Shown piece after piece: positions 1 to 12,720 of a stretch of DNA of 64,000 nucleotides. The notes beneath the pieces are model-generated. The model ran no database searches, was not told where the DNA came from, and saw only the letters and a list, made by a program, of their open reading frames with translations. A program made the position numbers and the translations under genes. Every line of letters begins with the position of its first letter. The first letter of the stretch is position 1. Source of the stretch: Mugil cephalus (lineage: Eukaryota > Chordata > Actinopteri > Mugiliformes > Mugilidae); contig NC_061783.1 of NCBI RefSeq assembly GCF_022458985.1, positions 11,190,413-11,254,412 on the forward strand. The letters are read 5' to 3'.

Positions 1-324
1 CAGCACGTGCAGCAGGAATTCTCAAACATCTCCTTGGCTAAAAAAAAAAATAAAAAATGCATACTCTTGATGGTCTCAGTCTCCCAGCAACATGTATCTG
101 GACAATTTTAGAAAATAAGCGCTAACTGCACCCTAAGCATCCTACTGGTTCATGACATCCAGCTGGCACAAAAATGTGCAAAAGTTTAAAAGAAAGGAAG
201 CACAGAGGCATCCTCCACCGGGCTCCTTACAGGGGCAAGGCAATATCAAACATCCTTCTCAAATGAAATCCACCTATATCCCTCGCCCCAGGGAGTGAAG
301 TGAACAGACTTCACCAGGCTCGTC
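1..324 (-). other. galnt12: Start of the galnt12 3' UTR
   Basis: This is sequence downstream of the galnt12 stop codon. I see no minus-strand AATAAA in it, so the polyadenylation site probably lies outside the window. Confidence 0.5.
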
Positions 325-465
325 CTATAAACTTCTCTCCTCAAAGAACCACTTTTGGTGGGGGCTGTTAGAACAGGGCTGGAGCGAAGGGGCCGGCATC
401 CCGTTGTCCGTCTTGTCCACCGCCTGAACGCACCTCTGGCTCAGGGCGTGGTACAGACTCCCGTC
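325..465 (-). CDS. galnt12: galnt12 coding exon 10, lectin gamma repeat and stop
   Basis: This exon encodes [20 protein letters not shown] and ends [14 protein letters not shown], then TAG at 325-327. The QKW is the last lectin QxW motif. The acceptor is preceded by a T-rich tract and TTTCAG. Confidence 0.9.
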   Translation of the reverse strand, partial: DGSLYHALSQRCVQAVDKTDNGMPAPSLQPCSNSPHQKWFFEERSL

Positions 466-1419
466 CTGAAATAAAACAAAAAAAAACAAACAAGCATTTT
501 GAAACTGATTTTAAAAATGAAACACATCTGTCATAGCATGCGCGGGTTAAAATGGTCAGCGCCTATTTGTAAATAGTACTCTTCATCACCGCTACAAAAG
601 CAACACCATTCACTATAAAAACAGACGCTCTGGCCTGATTTATTTGGCTTTAGTTGCCTCCGTTTGCATCAGGTTGTGATTTCCTTCCCTCTGTATTTCA
701 GCTCCCAGCTCTTATATTTCACATTTCTTTTGGATCCATTTACATTTAGAATGCGTCCACCACAGACTAAATAACTCCCAGTATTCTGTGGTGAATACTC
801 AGCCTGCTAGTACTGTGATTTACATCTGGTGTTCAACATCTCTGACGTATCTCAGACAAATGCTTGGCATGATTTAGTACAGTTCCATATTGTGGATGAT
901 TATTGGTGCTTTTAGAAGGAAAGTCATATGTGACGCAGAGCAATCAACAAGGGGTTTCAAACACTCGGATTTCATGTTCTTCGTTGTCTCTCTCAGACAA
1001 AACCCCAGTGGCCATATTGGTTCCAGTTTTACCACTCTTAGTTTAAATTTGGATTTTAAAAGATGCAGGCAGCAAAACCAGAAATGTTACTTCGCTACCA
1101 GCCTTACAGCTCACCTCTCGGAGGACAAACTTCTGGTCTGCGGGTACAGGCTGTCCTCGTTTTTTGCAAGGCTGGATAGTCAGGTATGTACTGATGCTGT
1201 CTCCAACGACACACCCAGCAGGATCCCTCGTGTTGAAACAGATCTCACCATCCACGGAGTATTCGAAGAACTGGAGAAAGAGACAAAAAACGGCCGAGTT
1301 CTCACCCAAATCTCTTAATGGAAATTTGAAAAGGAGAGCAATTTCATCACTATTTCTACTTTTCCACTTCGGCTCCGCCAATAGAAATCATTTTTAGTGT
1401 ATGCGCTGTCAGGCATGAG

Positions 1420-1494
<75 letters not shown>

Positions 1495-4400
1495 CATGTG
1501 TGCAGACTACGAGTGAAAGCATGGAATACGGTTCTGAGCCATGCAGAGCACCCTCACGACACAGGCAGCAGAGCCCAAATTCTCCACAAAGACGATCAGT
1601 GTGTGTCCACAGTGGGGTTCGGGAATAACAATGTTAAATTTCACAGGGCTTTCTATGTTACTGACAGCCACAAAGGAAAAAACGCGTTGGGAGACCCGCT
1701 CTCGCTTCGTATCGGCATGACTGGGAAAGTCAAACAAAAATGTGATTTCCAGAATTACAACAACCGGCGCGACCGGTTTATACAAGCAGAACAGCAGCAG
1801 CCCTCACTATGAGGAAATGTATTTATAACCATATTTGCTTAGAAACAGGAAATGATGGAGAACGGGGGGAGAAGTACACCTCAAGGTTAGAGTAAAAAGA
1901 AGAATTGAATTCAGCTTGATTCACGGATCAATGCGGCTCGTAAAAGTTTCTCTGAAAGGAGGCAAGCGTAATGCATGCACACACTATGCTATGGCCGTGG
2001 AAATGATTTGTTAAGCTTTAAGTAGCCAATAACAGCTCCTAGAGGACTGAGATTGATCCACCATCCACCAGAGCTTAAGAGCAGAAGTATGCGCAGCAGG
2101 AATGTTGTCGGTGACTGACGCAGGTGTTGCGCGCTTTTGCATTTGTGCGCTTGCTAGACCTTAATTGTGCAAGAAAAAAAAAAACAATATCTCAGAGGCA
2201 CCAAAATAGAATGAGCCACAATTTGGATTAAAGCATGAACTGATTGGAATTTGGTGGCCAAGGATCACTGTGACCTCAAAAAAAAGACACCGCGGGCCCC
2301 TCTCTTGATAGGTCCATTTTTCAGTGGGGTCCGTATGGACCATCAGAGGAGCTGGGGGGCCAGGGAAAACCTCCGCAGCGTATCCTGACAACAAGACTTA
2401 AACTGAGGAGAAGTACAGATGCCAATGACAGGCAAGGTAAGGATAAACAGGAGTCCAAGGACAATCCTGTATATGGATCTAGTCAGAAGTCATTGGATAA
2501 CCTCAGGGGCCAATTAAAAGCCAGTCTGGAATCCACAAAGCCACAGCGGCGACAAATGTAAAAGTAAAAGCAAAGTTGGCAAACACCAGCATTTCCTTAG
2601 CTGAGGTTTCATACTGCCTCGTTACTGATTAAACTAATCCTAACACCTTGAGAGAATGTCTTCAGTTTAGCACTAATTAGAAGGTAGTGGTCAAAGGTTC
2701 AGAGGTCGCTGTGAGTTCACGAAGCCCAGTTTTGACCTTAACACTTCGTGCGGTATTTAGGCGTAATTTAACAGAAACGTCTAATGGGATAATGTAACGA
2801 TGTGATGATGACATTTTATGCTGGAAAGGTCAGCGTCAATGTGACAGCACAGTGTCAAAAACATTTATTCAATTCCTTCGAGTCTCGATCGACATGCAAA
2901 TGACCTTCAACTTGACTGACTGGCAGATGTGTACATCCAAAAGTTTTTGTTATCTTAAGACAAAGAAAATGTCTAAAAGACTGAAATGCCTTACCTGGTT
3001 CTGACCCATGCCATGACACGGGTAGAGGATGACTCTCTCGCCAAACATGTTATGGTCGTCTTTAGGGTTGTAGTCAAAACAGTAGTTAGCCTTGCCCCGG
3101 TTCTTCAGCTGACAAAAATCAACAAAATCAATCAATCACTCTTTTATTTTTCTTTCTTTTTAATCAGGATGCATCTTATTGTTAGAAAATATCAAAAGCA
3201 TCCAAAGGGGAAACCTGCGCATTGAAGTCTACGTGTTTATTGGCAATTTCCAAGAGCTTCGCTCACCATTCCGAACATGCCCGGACGATCTTGTGGGACG
3301 GAAATATCGGGGTAAATGTTGTCCAGATACCACTTGAAGTTCTTACAGCCCAGCTTCTCTCTGAGCTTCTTCCGCTCCGTCACGTCTCCGAAGGCCTCCT
3401 GGAAACAAAGGCCGCAGATGTCAGCGGCACGTCGTTATTTTAGCGTCACCTTTCCGCCTCAGCATTAGCAAGACGGATGTTAAAATGCAGTCAAGCAGGC
3501 GTCTTGACTTCAAAGCACAGATACTACGTGTCAAAAGTTGACATCTGATGGCTGCTGTGTGCTGATCGCATGCACGAAGAAAATAATAGCATCACTTGTA
3601 CAGATTCCAAATAACACCACACCCTGAAGCAAAATACCACACCTTCATGCAACGCGAGTAAAAGTTCGTTATACTAGTATAATAGTCACACAACAATAGC
3701 TGACACACTAACACATTATGTAAAGGATGGTCCAGTTCCCAGGACAGGACGGGTGCACATTAGAAAAAATGGTGAAGTTTAATAGAAGCCCAATCACAAT
3801 CCTGTATATCGATCAATAAAGTGTTGCTGAATTGAACCTAAAGGAGCAACTAGAAGCTTGTGTAAGAGAACAAGAGCACGAAGGTGGAAAAAAAAAAAAA
3901 AGCAGCAGCAGGCAAACTAGCTGCAGCATTTTGAATCTAGTTTATCTAGGTTAAACACCGTCTTATTACTAATTGATCAAGAGCCATAAACATAACTAAC
4001 GTGCACTGACGGGTAACTCATCAACTTGACAGTCTCCGTGATCTGTCATCCTGCAAACCCCAATGTAACCCAACTCTCCGAGGCGACAGCGCTGTCGGCC
4101 GTAAGACTTACGGGGAAAGGACGCGTTAAAAATTAACCTCAAATGTGCTGGACGGAGTTAGTGAGTTATCTCGCTCGCGAGCTTGGAACCGTCAGGGTAA
4201 AAGGTGGAGGTCTAGCTTAGTCATATCAGACCTTGGGTGCTAATTCAGGTGAACGTAGAGCAGGCTTAGCTGAAGGGCCAAAATACAACGGAGATTAACA
4301 ATTAACTAGCACTTTTCTGGGCACCTCAAAGTTGTGGGAGTGTCCGAATCAAATAACGAATATGATCAAATGTGAAGTAAAGCTTAGATGCTGGAATATG

Positions 4401-7400
4401 AGATCATTGAAAAAAAAAAAAAAAAAAGGAGCAGCAGTCGGAGGCTTTAATAGATTACCTTTTGGTAAGGCTGCCGTCTCTCAGGGAGATGAAAGGCCAC
4501 CTGATCTGTGTTTAGAGAGCGTCTCCTCTTAACTACACTGTCACACACTGGCCCACACACACACACACACACACTGGCCCACACACACACACACACACAC
4601 CATACACAAATGGGCAGGGCACCCCGTGGGTTTGCGCTGCTCTCACCCTGTCAAGGACAGGTGGGTGACACCCGCTGGCACCAAGTGTCATGGAAAGGTG
4701 GTAATCACACACCGGAATGCCCTGACACCCCTGTCACCTTGGGTGTCCGCCGCTCACGTATCCCAAGTGTCACTTAATCAGAGGAGCTTTCACAGCGCAG
4801 CGGGACAACGGTGGAAATACAGGTGTGTGTGCGTGTGTGTGTTTTGCACGAGAGAAATCAGAAGTGAAGACTTCACAACGTTACATAAAACGGCCGTTAA
4901 ACACGGCCGCTCAAAGAATAGCTTCCGGCTCGGATGCCACTTAAACACACACTCTTGTGCCATCTGTGCACACTCACCAGCCGTGCGTGGGGGCTCCGAT
5001 GGTAGTAGATCTCTTTGAATTCGTCCATCCAGACCTCGGCCGCTCTCACGCTGTTCGCCAGCGCTTTGCTCCGCGAGTACGGGGCCTTCTTGGGGAACAC
5101 GTGGCCCACGTGCGAGCACGGGTGGACCTCCAGGCTGCCCCCGCACTGCCAGATCTAACGCACACCATGAGGATTTGGTTAGACTCTCGGCCCGCGATTC
5201 ACAAAGCGCAGCCTTGTTGCGAGGGGGAACTTGGCAACGGAAAACCGGCGTTGTTGTTCGCATGAAATATTTTTGGTTTCTTCCCTTCAGGGAATTTGGT
5301 TATGGCAGAAAGGGGATGATCAAATTCTTCGCTGCAATTAAAGCATTACGTTGTTTGGCTTGTTTTCACTGGCTGTACAAACATGGACTTTGTATGTGAA
5401 TGAACATAAGTGAACATAGACAAACACATTCTTACCCTGAAGGAAAACTCAAGGTTCTCTCCTCCCCACACCTCCATCCCCGTGTCATATGTCCCCAGGT
5501 AATGGAAGTAGTTCTTGCTTACAGAAAACAGGCCTCCTGCCATAGTAGGAGACCTGGCAAGAAAAAAAAAAAATATATAGTTAAACAGGATTCTATTAAC
5601 TACGACAGGTACAATTACCTGATGCTTCTACAAATATTTGAATGGGATTGGTTGGGTGATCAACAAACTCACCTGATGACATCAGTGGGCGAGCGCCGGC
5701 GTTTCTGCTCATAATCTGGCACGGCATGCCAGGTAAAGACCAACCGCCAGTCGAACCCCCCAATCTGAGGCTCCCCGGAGTTGCCTAAATACTGGAAGGT
5801 GTTCCAGTCTATCACGTCGATGACAGGGCACACCACAGCCGTCGGCTCCTCTTTGATCCTTTGCGGAGAAGGGAGAGAAAGGGAAAGGCTGTTGACGGCG
5901 GCAGCGGGGGGGCAGCCAATTTGTTCATCTCAAAAATGTGTCTGCCTAAACTCTTTCTGTGAGTGTTGAGCTATTGAGTCTGAGCCAGCTGCAGACGAGA
6001 GTTCCAGCAGGTGGCTGGTAGAGATTCAGCGCTCCGCTCTGTAACAGCCGGACTGAACGACAGTCTTTCTGAAGGCCACGCTTTTGCCACAACACGCCGG
6101 GGGAAGGAGTTCATTTAGAGATGAATGGCTTTCTCACCTGTGGAGCAGCGGCTCCAGCCAGCCTTCGTGACACTCGCAATGGCAATCCAGGAAGGTCAGC
6201 ACGTCGCCCGTGGCGATGGACGCCCCCAGCAGCCGAGCTCGCACCAAACCCTCCCTCTTCGTGGCTCGGATCAGACGCACCTTCCTCAAACCCGAGATGT
6301 ACGTTTCCAGTGGCTCCTTCAAGTGAGCTTAAAGGAATCGAGCAGACAATAAGAAAACAATGGGTTAACATCCGTTTGGCTAAACTGGTTTGAGATGAGT
6401 TGCATTTTACAAAGCTAAATAAATAAATGAGCGAAAGGCAGAATTAAACAAATGAAAACAATGATTGTGTAACTGTGTGAGGTGGATTTGTTAGAATGCA
6501 TGTAACCCCAGGGACAGGCAGACATTACTTCATATATACACACAAGAACATTTTAGAACCACTCCCTTAGTGCGTTGGTGACAGTCGTCCATGTTACGGT
6601 AATCAAAAAGGCATCTAAAAAAAAAAAAAAAAAGGGACTGGACTCGTAGAGTTTGGAGAAGATGTTTCACCACTCATCCGAGGGTAAAACCTGTAAAACT
6701 AAATGCTGTTCATGGCAACTAGTGACACGTTTCTTTAAGAACCAGAAACTCCTGCAACTAATTGCAGAAACAAGTCAAGCAAGTTTCCAAAGAGTTTTCA
6801 CCCACATTGTTTTCCTATTTAAACCTCAGCTTCCCACCAGTCTCCTAGAGCCGAAGGAGTTACCCGGATGAGCGGAAAAACATCTTCTCAAAGCTCCACA
6901 AGTCTGATTCCTTTTTTCCCCCAATTTTTCCAACTAGAACCAACTGAGAACACGTCCTGCTTTAGCTCATTGTTAAACAGGCCGCGAATGCCGTCTTATT
7001 TTCCTCTTCGACATGTGACGGCATGATGAAGACATGATGCAACCTCCCGCCCGACCACACGTTTCACAGCGTTTATAGATTAAAGGGAAAACTAACTTAC
7101 AGAACACACGGTTTCAATTTGTGGGGTGGAACCATGGAACAGTTTGGAGGGGACAGTCGAGGAATGTCCAAATATAAACCAATTAAAAAAAAAAAAACAT
7201 TTAAAGAGATGATTTTTACAAGGTATGTTATTTTGGTATTTTAGTGTCATCCTTGGTTCTACGTGTATGTTATTTATAATAATGCAAAGAATATTATTAC
7301 CATTACTATTAATTGCTTATTCATAGGGAAAGTAAAAATACACTGAATCATGCGAGAGTGACATCAATGGAGCTCTTATGACGTCCTCACTGTCAAGTGT

Positions 7401-8800
7401 CTCCTCCTCTATTTTCTTCCTGTAACTGCCTTCCTTCATCTATTTTGCGTAGTACTTCATTGCTGACATACCTAGTCCTCCTCCTCCATTCATCTTACAG
7501 ACCAGTGACTGCCTCTGTCTGTGTACTTCCCTGCGCGCACCTCTAACCTTTTCCTGTCATTTATGACGGTCAGCCACCCCCTCCCGTCCATCACTTCGCC
7601 TGTCCGTCGGCCATCTCCCCCCGTCCGTGCCCTCACCTCTGTCACTGTAGTCGTCCACCAGCACCACCTCCTTCAGGAGGATGTCAGGCGAGGTCTCCAG
7701 CACGCTGTGCACCGTCCTCAGCAGGGTGGACCAGGCCTCGTTGTAGAAGGCGATGACCACGGAGGTGGTTGGTAAGGACCTGTAGTCATACTTCAGCTCT
7801 TTGCAGCTGCGCCACGGGAGGGAGTTTACGTGTTGGGACACAAATCAAACAAAGCGGAGGAGGTGAGGTTGAGCAACTGGGACATGACTACACACTTGTG
7901 TCGTGGCATGAGACAGCTGTGAGACGCTTAAGCCTGGCGGCAGAGATTATTTGCATTTGGCAACCAAGACGAGTGTAGATATGGCAAAAGGCAGTTAGTG
8001 CTCCACCTTGAAGGGTAAATACTCTTTAACCCTTTAACAATCAGCTGAGTCGTACATAATAGCTTTGTGAACCAATCAGAGCTCTGTACACAAGTTGTGT
8101 TTGGGTAAATTCAATTTACCCAACATTCAATCATTTTTTTAAAATTAAAAATAATTAAATTTATTTATTTTTAACTGTATGCCATCTTTGATTACTAAGG
8201 AACAATGCCACCTAGAGTGATTCTGACTTTTGCAATAGAAACTTCAGAGTCTTGGCTTTCAAAGAAAGAGATCAAGACCATGCAAGAGCTCCAAAATGTT
8301 CAGGAACAGCATTCAACTACTTTGGGTATGTCCTAAATAGTTTTTTTGTGCAAAAATACTGAGAGGTTAAAAACCAACATTGTGATATGAGGATAATCAA
8401 ACTGCATAAACCCTCTAAACTTCATTACTGTAGTGTCATGTACTCACAGCGGGTTCCATCTCTCTGGCAGCCTGCGGTGAAGAGACAGCTTATCACTGAC
8501 ATAAATGTTGACCTGGTGCGCGTTCAGAGCCTCCTCTTCTTTGCGTTTCTCCTCTCCGTTCAGGTTCAGCTTCACGGCTCTCCCCATTTCTCCCGGGGCG
8601 TTCATATCCAGGGGGGGCTTCTCGTAGACGGGCTTCTTGAGCTGCTCGTAGTCCAGCTCGCTCCGTCCGGGGGCGTCCCGCCGGCTCGCCTCGCTCACTT
8701 CCCCGGAGTTGTGCTTGGAAAATATGAGGTAGCCCACCAAAGTGGCAGCAAAGAGGAAAAACAGCAACTTGGGTCGAGTCCTCCTTCCGCATGCTGCCAT
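325..8800 (-). CDS. galnt12: Polypeptide N-acetylgalactosaminyltransferase 12, 10 coding exons, complete
   Basis: This gene encodes a Golgi type II membrane enzyme that transfers GalNAc from UDP-GalNAc to Ser/Thr, the first step of mucin-type O-glycosylation. The exons join in frame to 578 codons plus stop: 8448-8800, 7637-7806, 6138-6327, 5673-5858, 5436-5553, 4978-5154, 3267-3398, 2995-3108, 1115-1270, 325-465. Human GALNT12 is about the same length (581 aa). Visible parts are a short cytoplasmic tail, a membrane anchor at about residues 11-28, a stem, and a GT-A catalytic domain with the metal-binding DCH (222-224), WGGEN (329-333) and a third His in CSHVGH (357). A ricin-type lectin domain runs from about 443 to the end, with CHGMGQNQ and a final QKW. 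GALNT12-like segments include [13 protein letters not shown] and [21 protein letters not shown] chose the start at 8800 because it puts the anchor close to the N-terminus. An in-frame Met at 8887 would add 29 residues with no family support. No coding break was seen. Confidence 0.92.
1115..1270 (-). CDS. galnt12: galnt12 coding exon 9, lectin beta repeat
   Basis: This 156-nt exon encodes [20 protein letters not shown] and ends DQKFVLRE. The acceptor is TTTCTCCAG and the donor GTGAGC. Confidence 0.9.
1423..1490 (+). repeat. (TG)34 microsatellite
   Basis: An uninterrupted run of TG dinucleotides in galnt12 intron 8. It creates the spurious Cys/Val and His/Thr open frames on the two strands. 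Confidence 0.98.
2995..3108 (-). CDS. galnt12: galnt12 coding exon 8, lectin alpha repeat
   Basis: This 114-nt exon encodes [14 protein letters not shown] and [14 protein letters not shown], the first repeat of the ricin-type lectin domain. The CLD motif reads CFD here, as I recall it does in human GALNT12. The donor is GTAAGG. Confidence 0.92.
3267..3398 (-). CDS. galnt12: galnt12 coding exon 7
   Basis: This 132-nt exon encodes [20 protein letters not shown], then [17 protein letters not shown], the end of the catalytic domain and the linker to the lectin domain. The acceptor TTTCCAG and donor GTGAGC are both good. Confidence 0.92.
4554..4601 (+). repeat. CA microsatellite, two blocks
   Basis: Two CA runs (about 4554-4574 and 4580-4601) are separated by TGGCC, in galnt12 intron 6. 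Confidence 0.95.
4978..5154 (-). CDS. galnt12: galnt12 coding exon 6
   Basis: This 177-nt exon encodes [20 protein letters not shown], including the C-terminal metal-binding His, then [20 protein letters not shown]. Phase 0 at both ends, donor GTGAGT. Confidence 0.94.
5436..5553 (-). CDS. galnt12: galnt12 coding exon 5 with WGGEN
   Basis: This 118-nt exon encodes [16 protein letters not shown] and [15 protein letters not shown], the acceptor-binding segment that defines the family. The donor is GTAAGA and it ends in phase 0. Confidence 0.94.
5673..5858 (-). CDS. galnt12: galnt12 coding exon 4
   Basis: This 186-nt exon encodes [20 protein letters not shown], then [17 protein letters not shown], part of the catalytic core. 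The donor is GTGAGT and it ends in phase 2. Confidence 0.92.
6138..6327 (-). CDS. galnt12: galnt12 coding exon 3 with the DxH motif
   Basis: This 190-nt exon encodes [20 protein letters not shown] followed by [17 protein letters not shown] is the metal and UDP-binding DxH motif. The donor is GTGAGA and it ends in phase 2. Confidence 0.94.
6637..6907. mobile_element. MITE-like element with imperfect terminal inverted repeats, copy 1
   Basis: The left end reads ACTGGACTCGTAGAGTTTGG and the right end reads, on the other strand, AGACTTGTGGAGCTTTGAG, so the ends form an imperfect inverted repeat. A related copy lies at 23780-24054. An A-tract flanks the left end. The element is about 270 bp and has no coding capacity. 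It sits in galnt12 intron 2. The class is inferred from structure and from how often this sequence recurs in fish genomes. Confidence 0.6.
7637..7806 (-). CDS. galnt12: galnt12 coding exon 2
   Basis: This 170-nt exon encodes [20 protein letters not shown] and ends with [10 protein letters not shown], the beginning of the GT-A nucleotide-binding fold. The acceptor is GCGCAG, the donor is GTGAGG, and it ends in phase 1. Confidence 0.93.
8448..8800 (-). CDS. galnt12: galnt12 coding exon 1
   Basis: The exon starts with [15 protein letters not shown] and encodes the cytoplasmic tail, the membrane anchor ([16 protein letters not shown]), the stem and the start of the catalytic region ([21 protein letters not shown]). 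It ends in phase 2 at a GTGAGT donor. Confidence 0.92.
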
Positions 8801-11355
8801 CGCGTCGTTTCCTTTCCACGGCGGGGTCGAGGTTTCATGCCCTGGGTGGCAACGCTCAACGCGGCCGGAGCTACAACGCTGGCACAAGTGAGGATTTCAC
8901 TTTCACCAGCCTCGTCGCGTTTCCGCATCCACGTCTTTATGACTGCCCTACATACTTTCGAAGTTTACGTCCCGAAGTTTACATCGCCCTCCCAGCCGCC
9001 CGCTTAGGCGGAACCTCTATTAAGTGACTCTCTCTCTCTATTACACCAACACCCCTTCAGCTGCTCTCTTTAACTGCGTGCCGGAGGAGTGTGAAAGGAT
9101 TAGCAAACTCGGATTATCCAACAGATATCTCTTCGGATTAGTTAGCTCATTTACCTAAACCTGCACAGAGACAACACAACTAGGTCAAATCAAAAAGCCG
9201 CAGACCGTTACTTCGGATACTGAATTAAACACGCATACTTCGCCTAATCCCCTGCAATGTTAGATAGTTTCTCTAACAGCTGCCTAACATCCATATAAAT
9301 ATATATATATATAACCCAACCGCGGAATGTGAACAAACTGGATTAAAGTTTACCTCTAGGATTCTTGAATTTGAGTTGAAGTAAATGGTCAAGCTAGACG
9401 AGCTACCAACTACATGTCCGGTTTTCAAATTAAAAGTCAGGGGCCTGCCTTTTAAATCACACTGGAACACAATAAAACACGCAACAAAAATAAAAACGGT
9501 GTAATTCATGTTGGGATTTTTTTATATTCATGCTGATTTTTTTCTTCCTACAACTAATTTAACTGATTTAATAAGTTGTAGTTTATTTGATGTTCCGGAA
9601 ACTTCATTAAAAAAAAAACTTTTACTTTTAACTTGAAAGGATATCCGGTGTTGCAGGGCTGTCTTCCATCACTTGGAAAATAAAGTTTACTCGTAATTAT
9701 TGCAAGTGTAGGTGTCGGAGCAAAACAACAAATCTGATCCGTTCAAATAGTTTAATGAGTTCTTCCGGGTGACGTAGCCTAGTTCCCATGTGCGATGATG
9801 TGACTGATTATCGCTCATTTGATTAACATCGTTCCGCCTTTAAGTACCTTATTAGCTGATATTAATAACACATTTCATTTTACACCAGAGTCGCTTTTTA
9901 CTATCAATTATTACAATTGTGAAAAGCCTCTAGTGACCCTGGGCATACCCAGTACCCAAACGATTTACCTTTAATATGAGGCCTGTTGTCTCTCTTATGA
10001 AACCGATATGAAAACTCTTGACACCAAAGATGAAATCTGACACAAAACGTATGTTTAAGCAAATTAAAGTGCTAAATAATTAAGGCAATCATTCAAGGCG
10101 AGAAGGTAATTTGAGTGGCATACTGTTTGATCGAGCACCCATATTGTGAAAACTACAAAGAGACAGGGGAAGGCAACAAGTCATCCGGAGTGTTGTAATA
10201 TGTCACGGTAGACCGGGCTTGTCGTGTCTGTCAGGGGCACAATATATGTGGACGCATGAGGGGGTTTTCATTTAGGACAGGGTGACGGATAAGTTTTTCC
10301 GTGCAACAGATATTTGGTGCATCAGGAAAATAAAACAGCTGGCAGTGTCTGTTGTCTCGCCACTATGGGCCGTAGTGTCTGTCTCGTGTGGAAAAGGAGA
10401 TGTTGAGACTGACTGAACATCGGTGGCTTTTTAATTCATAAATTCATTTTTATGTGATGGAAATGCATATTATTAAAAAAAAGGAAAAAAGACTGATCAA
10501 TTTGAAGAATTTATGGACCCAGGGTCAAACAGCTTCTCTCGTAATTTATCACATACAGTAAAACGATGGAGGTAAGTTCATTTGAACTGTGACACTCGTT
10601 GTTTTTTTCTTTGTTTGTTTTGTCTTTCAACTCAGTAACCTGGAATCTGCAATTGAGCAACTATAATGTTCAAGCAATAGGAATGTCATGATTCATGAAC
10701 TCACTGACATTGTTCTTTCTCTGTACCTCCTCTTTGTGTTTGAGCACAGGTGTGTCGGTGTTTCCTGACGTGTAATTGTGCTTTAGGGTTTGTAATCTCT
10801 TTGTACATTCTTTAACACGTCGAAACATTAAAAGAACAACTAAAAAAATCTTATCTCTGCTCTGACTAAAATAGCTATAGCGAGTATAAACATTTGGCCT
10901 TTGTCTGTTTTCATTAATTTCTTTTGTGTTTGTAATTTTTTTTTTTATAGCCCATAGACATACGTGTAATTCCACTCCATCTGGTCTCAATGCACCACCA
11001 TCTCCACTCTGAGAATCCAAATTATTTTTCTTTTCTCGTCTGTGCCATGCCCGTTGCAGTGAGTGTTATTTGATTTGCTTCCAGTAGGTGGCACCAGATG
11101 ACTAGAAATGCCGTCATCCGTGCCTAAATGACGTGAGCAGTGCTGGGTCAGGGCCTCTGGCAGATTCTCAGTCTTTGGCAAATTCAAAAACTAATTTCAT
11201 GTTGTTTCTCAAATCCTGGCACAATAACAAGTCGCGAGTATTGGAGTTACAGGCAGCTTATGCGTTTTTGCAAAACTGTGCATGTTGTGTCAGCGACAGT
11301 AAAAAAAAAAAAAAAAAACACCACAAAAACATGTATTTGTGGTTAACTTTGTTTT
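8801..11355. other. Spacer between the two galnt genes, including the galnt12 5' flank
   Basis: The spacer holds the galnt12 5' UTR and promoter region just above 8800. That part is moderately GC-rich up to about 9010 and has a CT repeat at 9030. A short TA repeat lies at 9297-9313. I see no supportable gene or recognisable element in the rest. No transcription start can be fixed from sequence alone. Confidence 0.5.
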
Positions 11356-11361
11356 TTTATT
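11356..11361 (-). terminator. Candidate poly(A) signal of the galnt4-like gene
   Basis: An AATAAA hexamer on the minus strand about 1.36 kb past the stop codon. It is the only canonical hexamer I found in this stretch. Confidence 0.35.
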
Positions 11362-12720
11362 CTTTCAATCATCCCAACAGCTTCAATCTTTTTTTCCCAA
11401 CATTCATCCCAGTTAAACACCTCCTCTTCTTCCCTTCCCTTTTGCATCATCAGTAGTTTTAGAGGGGCATTGTCCCCGTTTCCCTCTGTCCCTTAAACCA
11501 AACATTATTCACAAAAGGTTACACTAAATTGGAAATGTCTTACATGCTTAAGTGCTGTACTGTATCCATTGACCAGTATGAATATCCTATATTTATGAAT
11601 TCAAAGGGCCACACAGACCGAACATGGAGGACGGGGGGGATAAAGCAGGAGTGTTTTTGATTCAGTTTCAAGTAGAGTTTACACACAGGAGTATCAACAA
11701 AAACAGTGGCACGGAGATGCTTATTTTAAGGCTTTTTGTGACTCGATAAAATCACGATAATCAAGACTTTTTTTCAGCATTTCAAATGCTCAAATGGCAC
11801 ACATGATTTTTTTTTAAGCATAGCAAAAGATAATTAAAGTGTATTTTCAACTTTACACATCAGGGAAGAATAGATTACAATGTTCCCGTCTGTCTTCCTG
11901 TCAGTTGACTGAACCCTCTGGGGCAAAATGCACTTAGTTAAAATGCTTAGTGAACACTTCAAGTCTTGTTCAGACAGTGTTCTGCCATGAAACCAGCTCC
12001 ACTGAGACGAGACGGAATTGGGAGGCAGTGTAGTATGACCGCAGCCCTCAATTCTCGGTTTTCTTCTCACATGATGGAGCTTGTTAGCAAGTAACTAGTT
12101 TGGGGCAAAACACTGCTGACCTTACATTCCTGGCACATCTTCTCTCAGCAGCGTAACAATTGATCATGACTATTTAACAATAACAACATTAATTGCACAT
12201 TAAGGTGACAATCTCTAGTGCAACATGTATCTGCAGCTAGTTTTTCAAGGAAACCGTCTCCTCTCTCTCTCTCTCTTTGTCTTTGAAGGCACTTCTTCAC
12301 AGCCAAATCAGTTTCACCGCTTTCAAGTTGCTGCAAGAACACACGACGATAATGACACTTCAGGTGTGCGATGTACTCCGTTTTGGTTGCAGAGGCACTT
12401 GGATGAAAGAAAAAGCGATATAAAATAAAATAAAATAAAATAAATGCTGGTTTCCACCTAAACCTCGACACACAATTGTGCTTCTCTCCGCTCCAATCTG
12501 CACTTGTTGCCGCTCATATGGACGTAAAAGCACTGAACTGGTTGAGTCGCTCTCTTCCGAGTGACTTTTTCAGCGCCGCCCCATTCAAATGAAGTGCGCG
12601 CTTGGAGAGCGAGAGAAGTGGGAGCAGCGGGCAAGGTATCCACTGTGGTAATTGCACTACGGTCACAGAAGGTCACTTGAGTTTTCCCTGCTTCTTTCCG
12701 AACTCCTCCCCCCCGCCAAT
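11356..12720 (-). other. galnt4: Likely 3' UTR of the galnt4-like gene
   Basis: This is sequence between the galnt4-like stop codon (12721-12723) and a minus-strand AATAAA at 11361-11356, which is a plausible poly(A) signal. It contains an AATAA pentamer repeat near 12421-12443. The length is inferred, and earlier ends using variant signals cannot be excluded. Confidence 0.4.

Larger units (their letters stand above)
466..8447 (-). other. Introns of galnt12 and their contents
   Basis: The introns between the ten exons range from about 120 nt to 1.7 kb. They contain a long TG repeat (1423-1490), two CA blocks (4554-4601), several A-tracts (3890, 4411, 6617 and 7187) and a MITE-like element (6637-6907). 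I see no other gene in them. Confidence 0.75.

Noticed and set aside
1422..1812. Cys/Val and His/Thr-rich open frames
   Set aside because: Produced by the TG microsatellite.
2441..3860. Two stretches sharing CAATCCTGTATAT
   Set aside because: The shared phrase is too short to call a repeat element with confidence.
8801..8887. In-frame upstream Met extending galnt12 by 29 residues
   Set aside because: The extension (MCQRCSSGRVERC...) has no likeness to GALNT N-termini and would move the membrane anchor far from the N-terminus.
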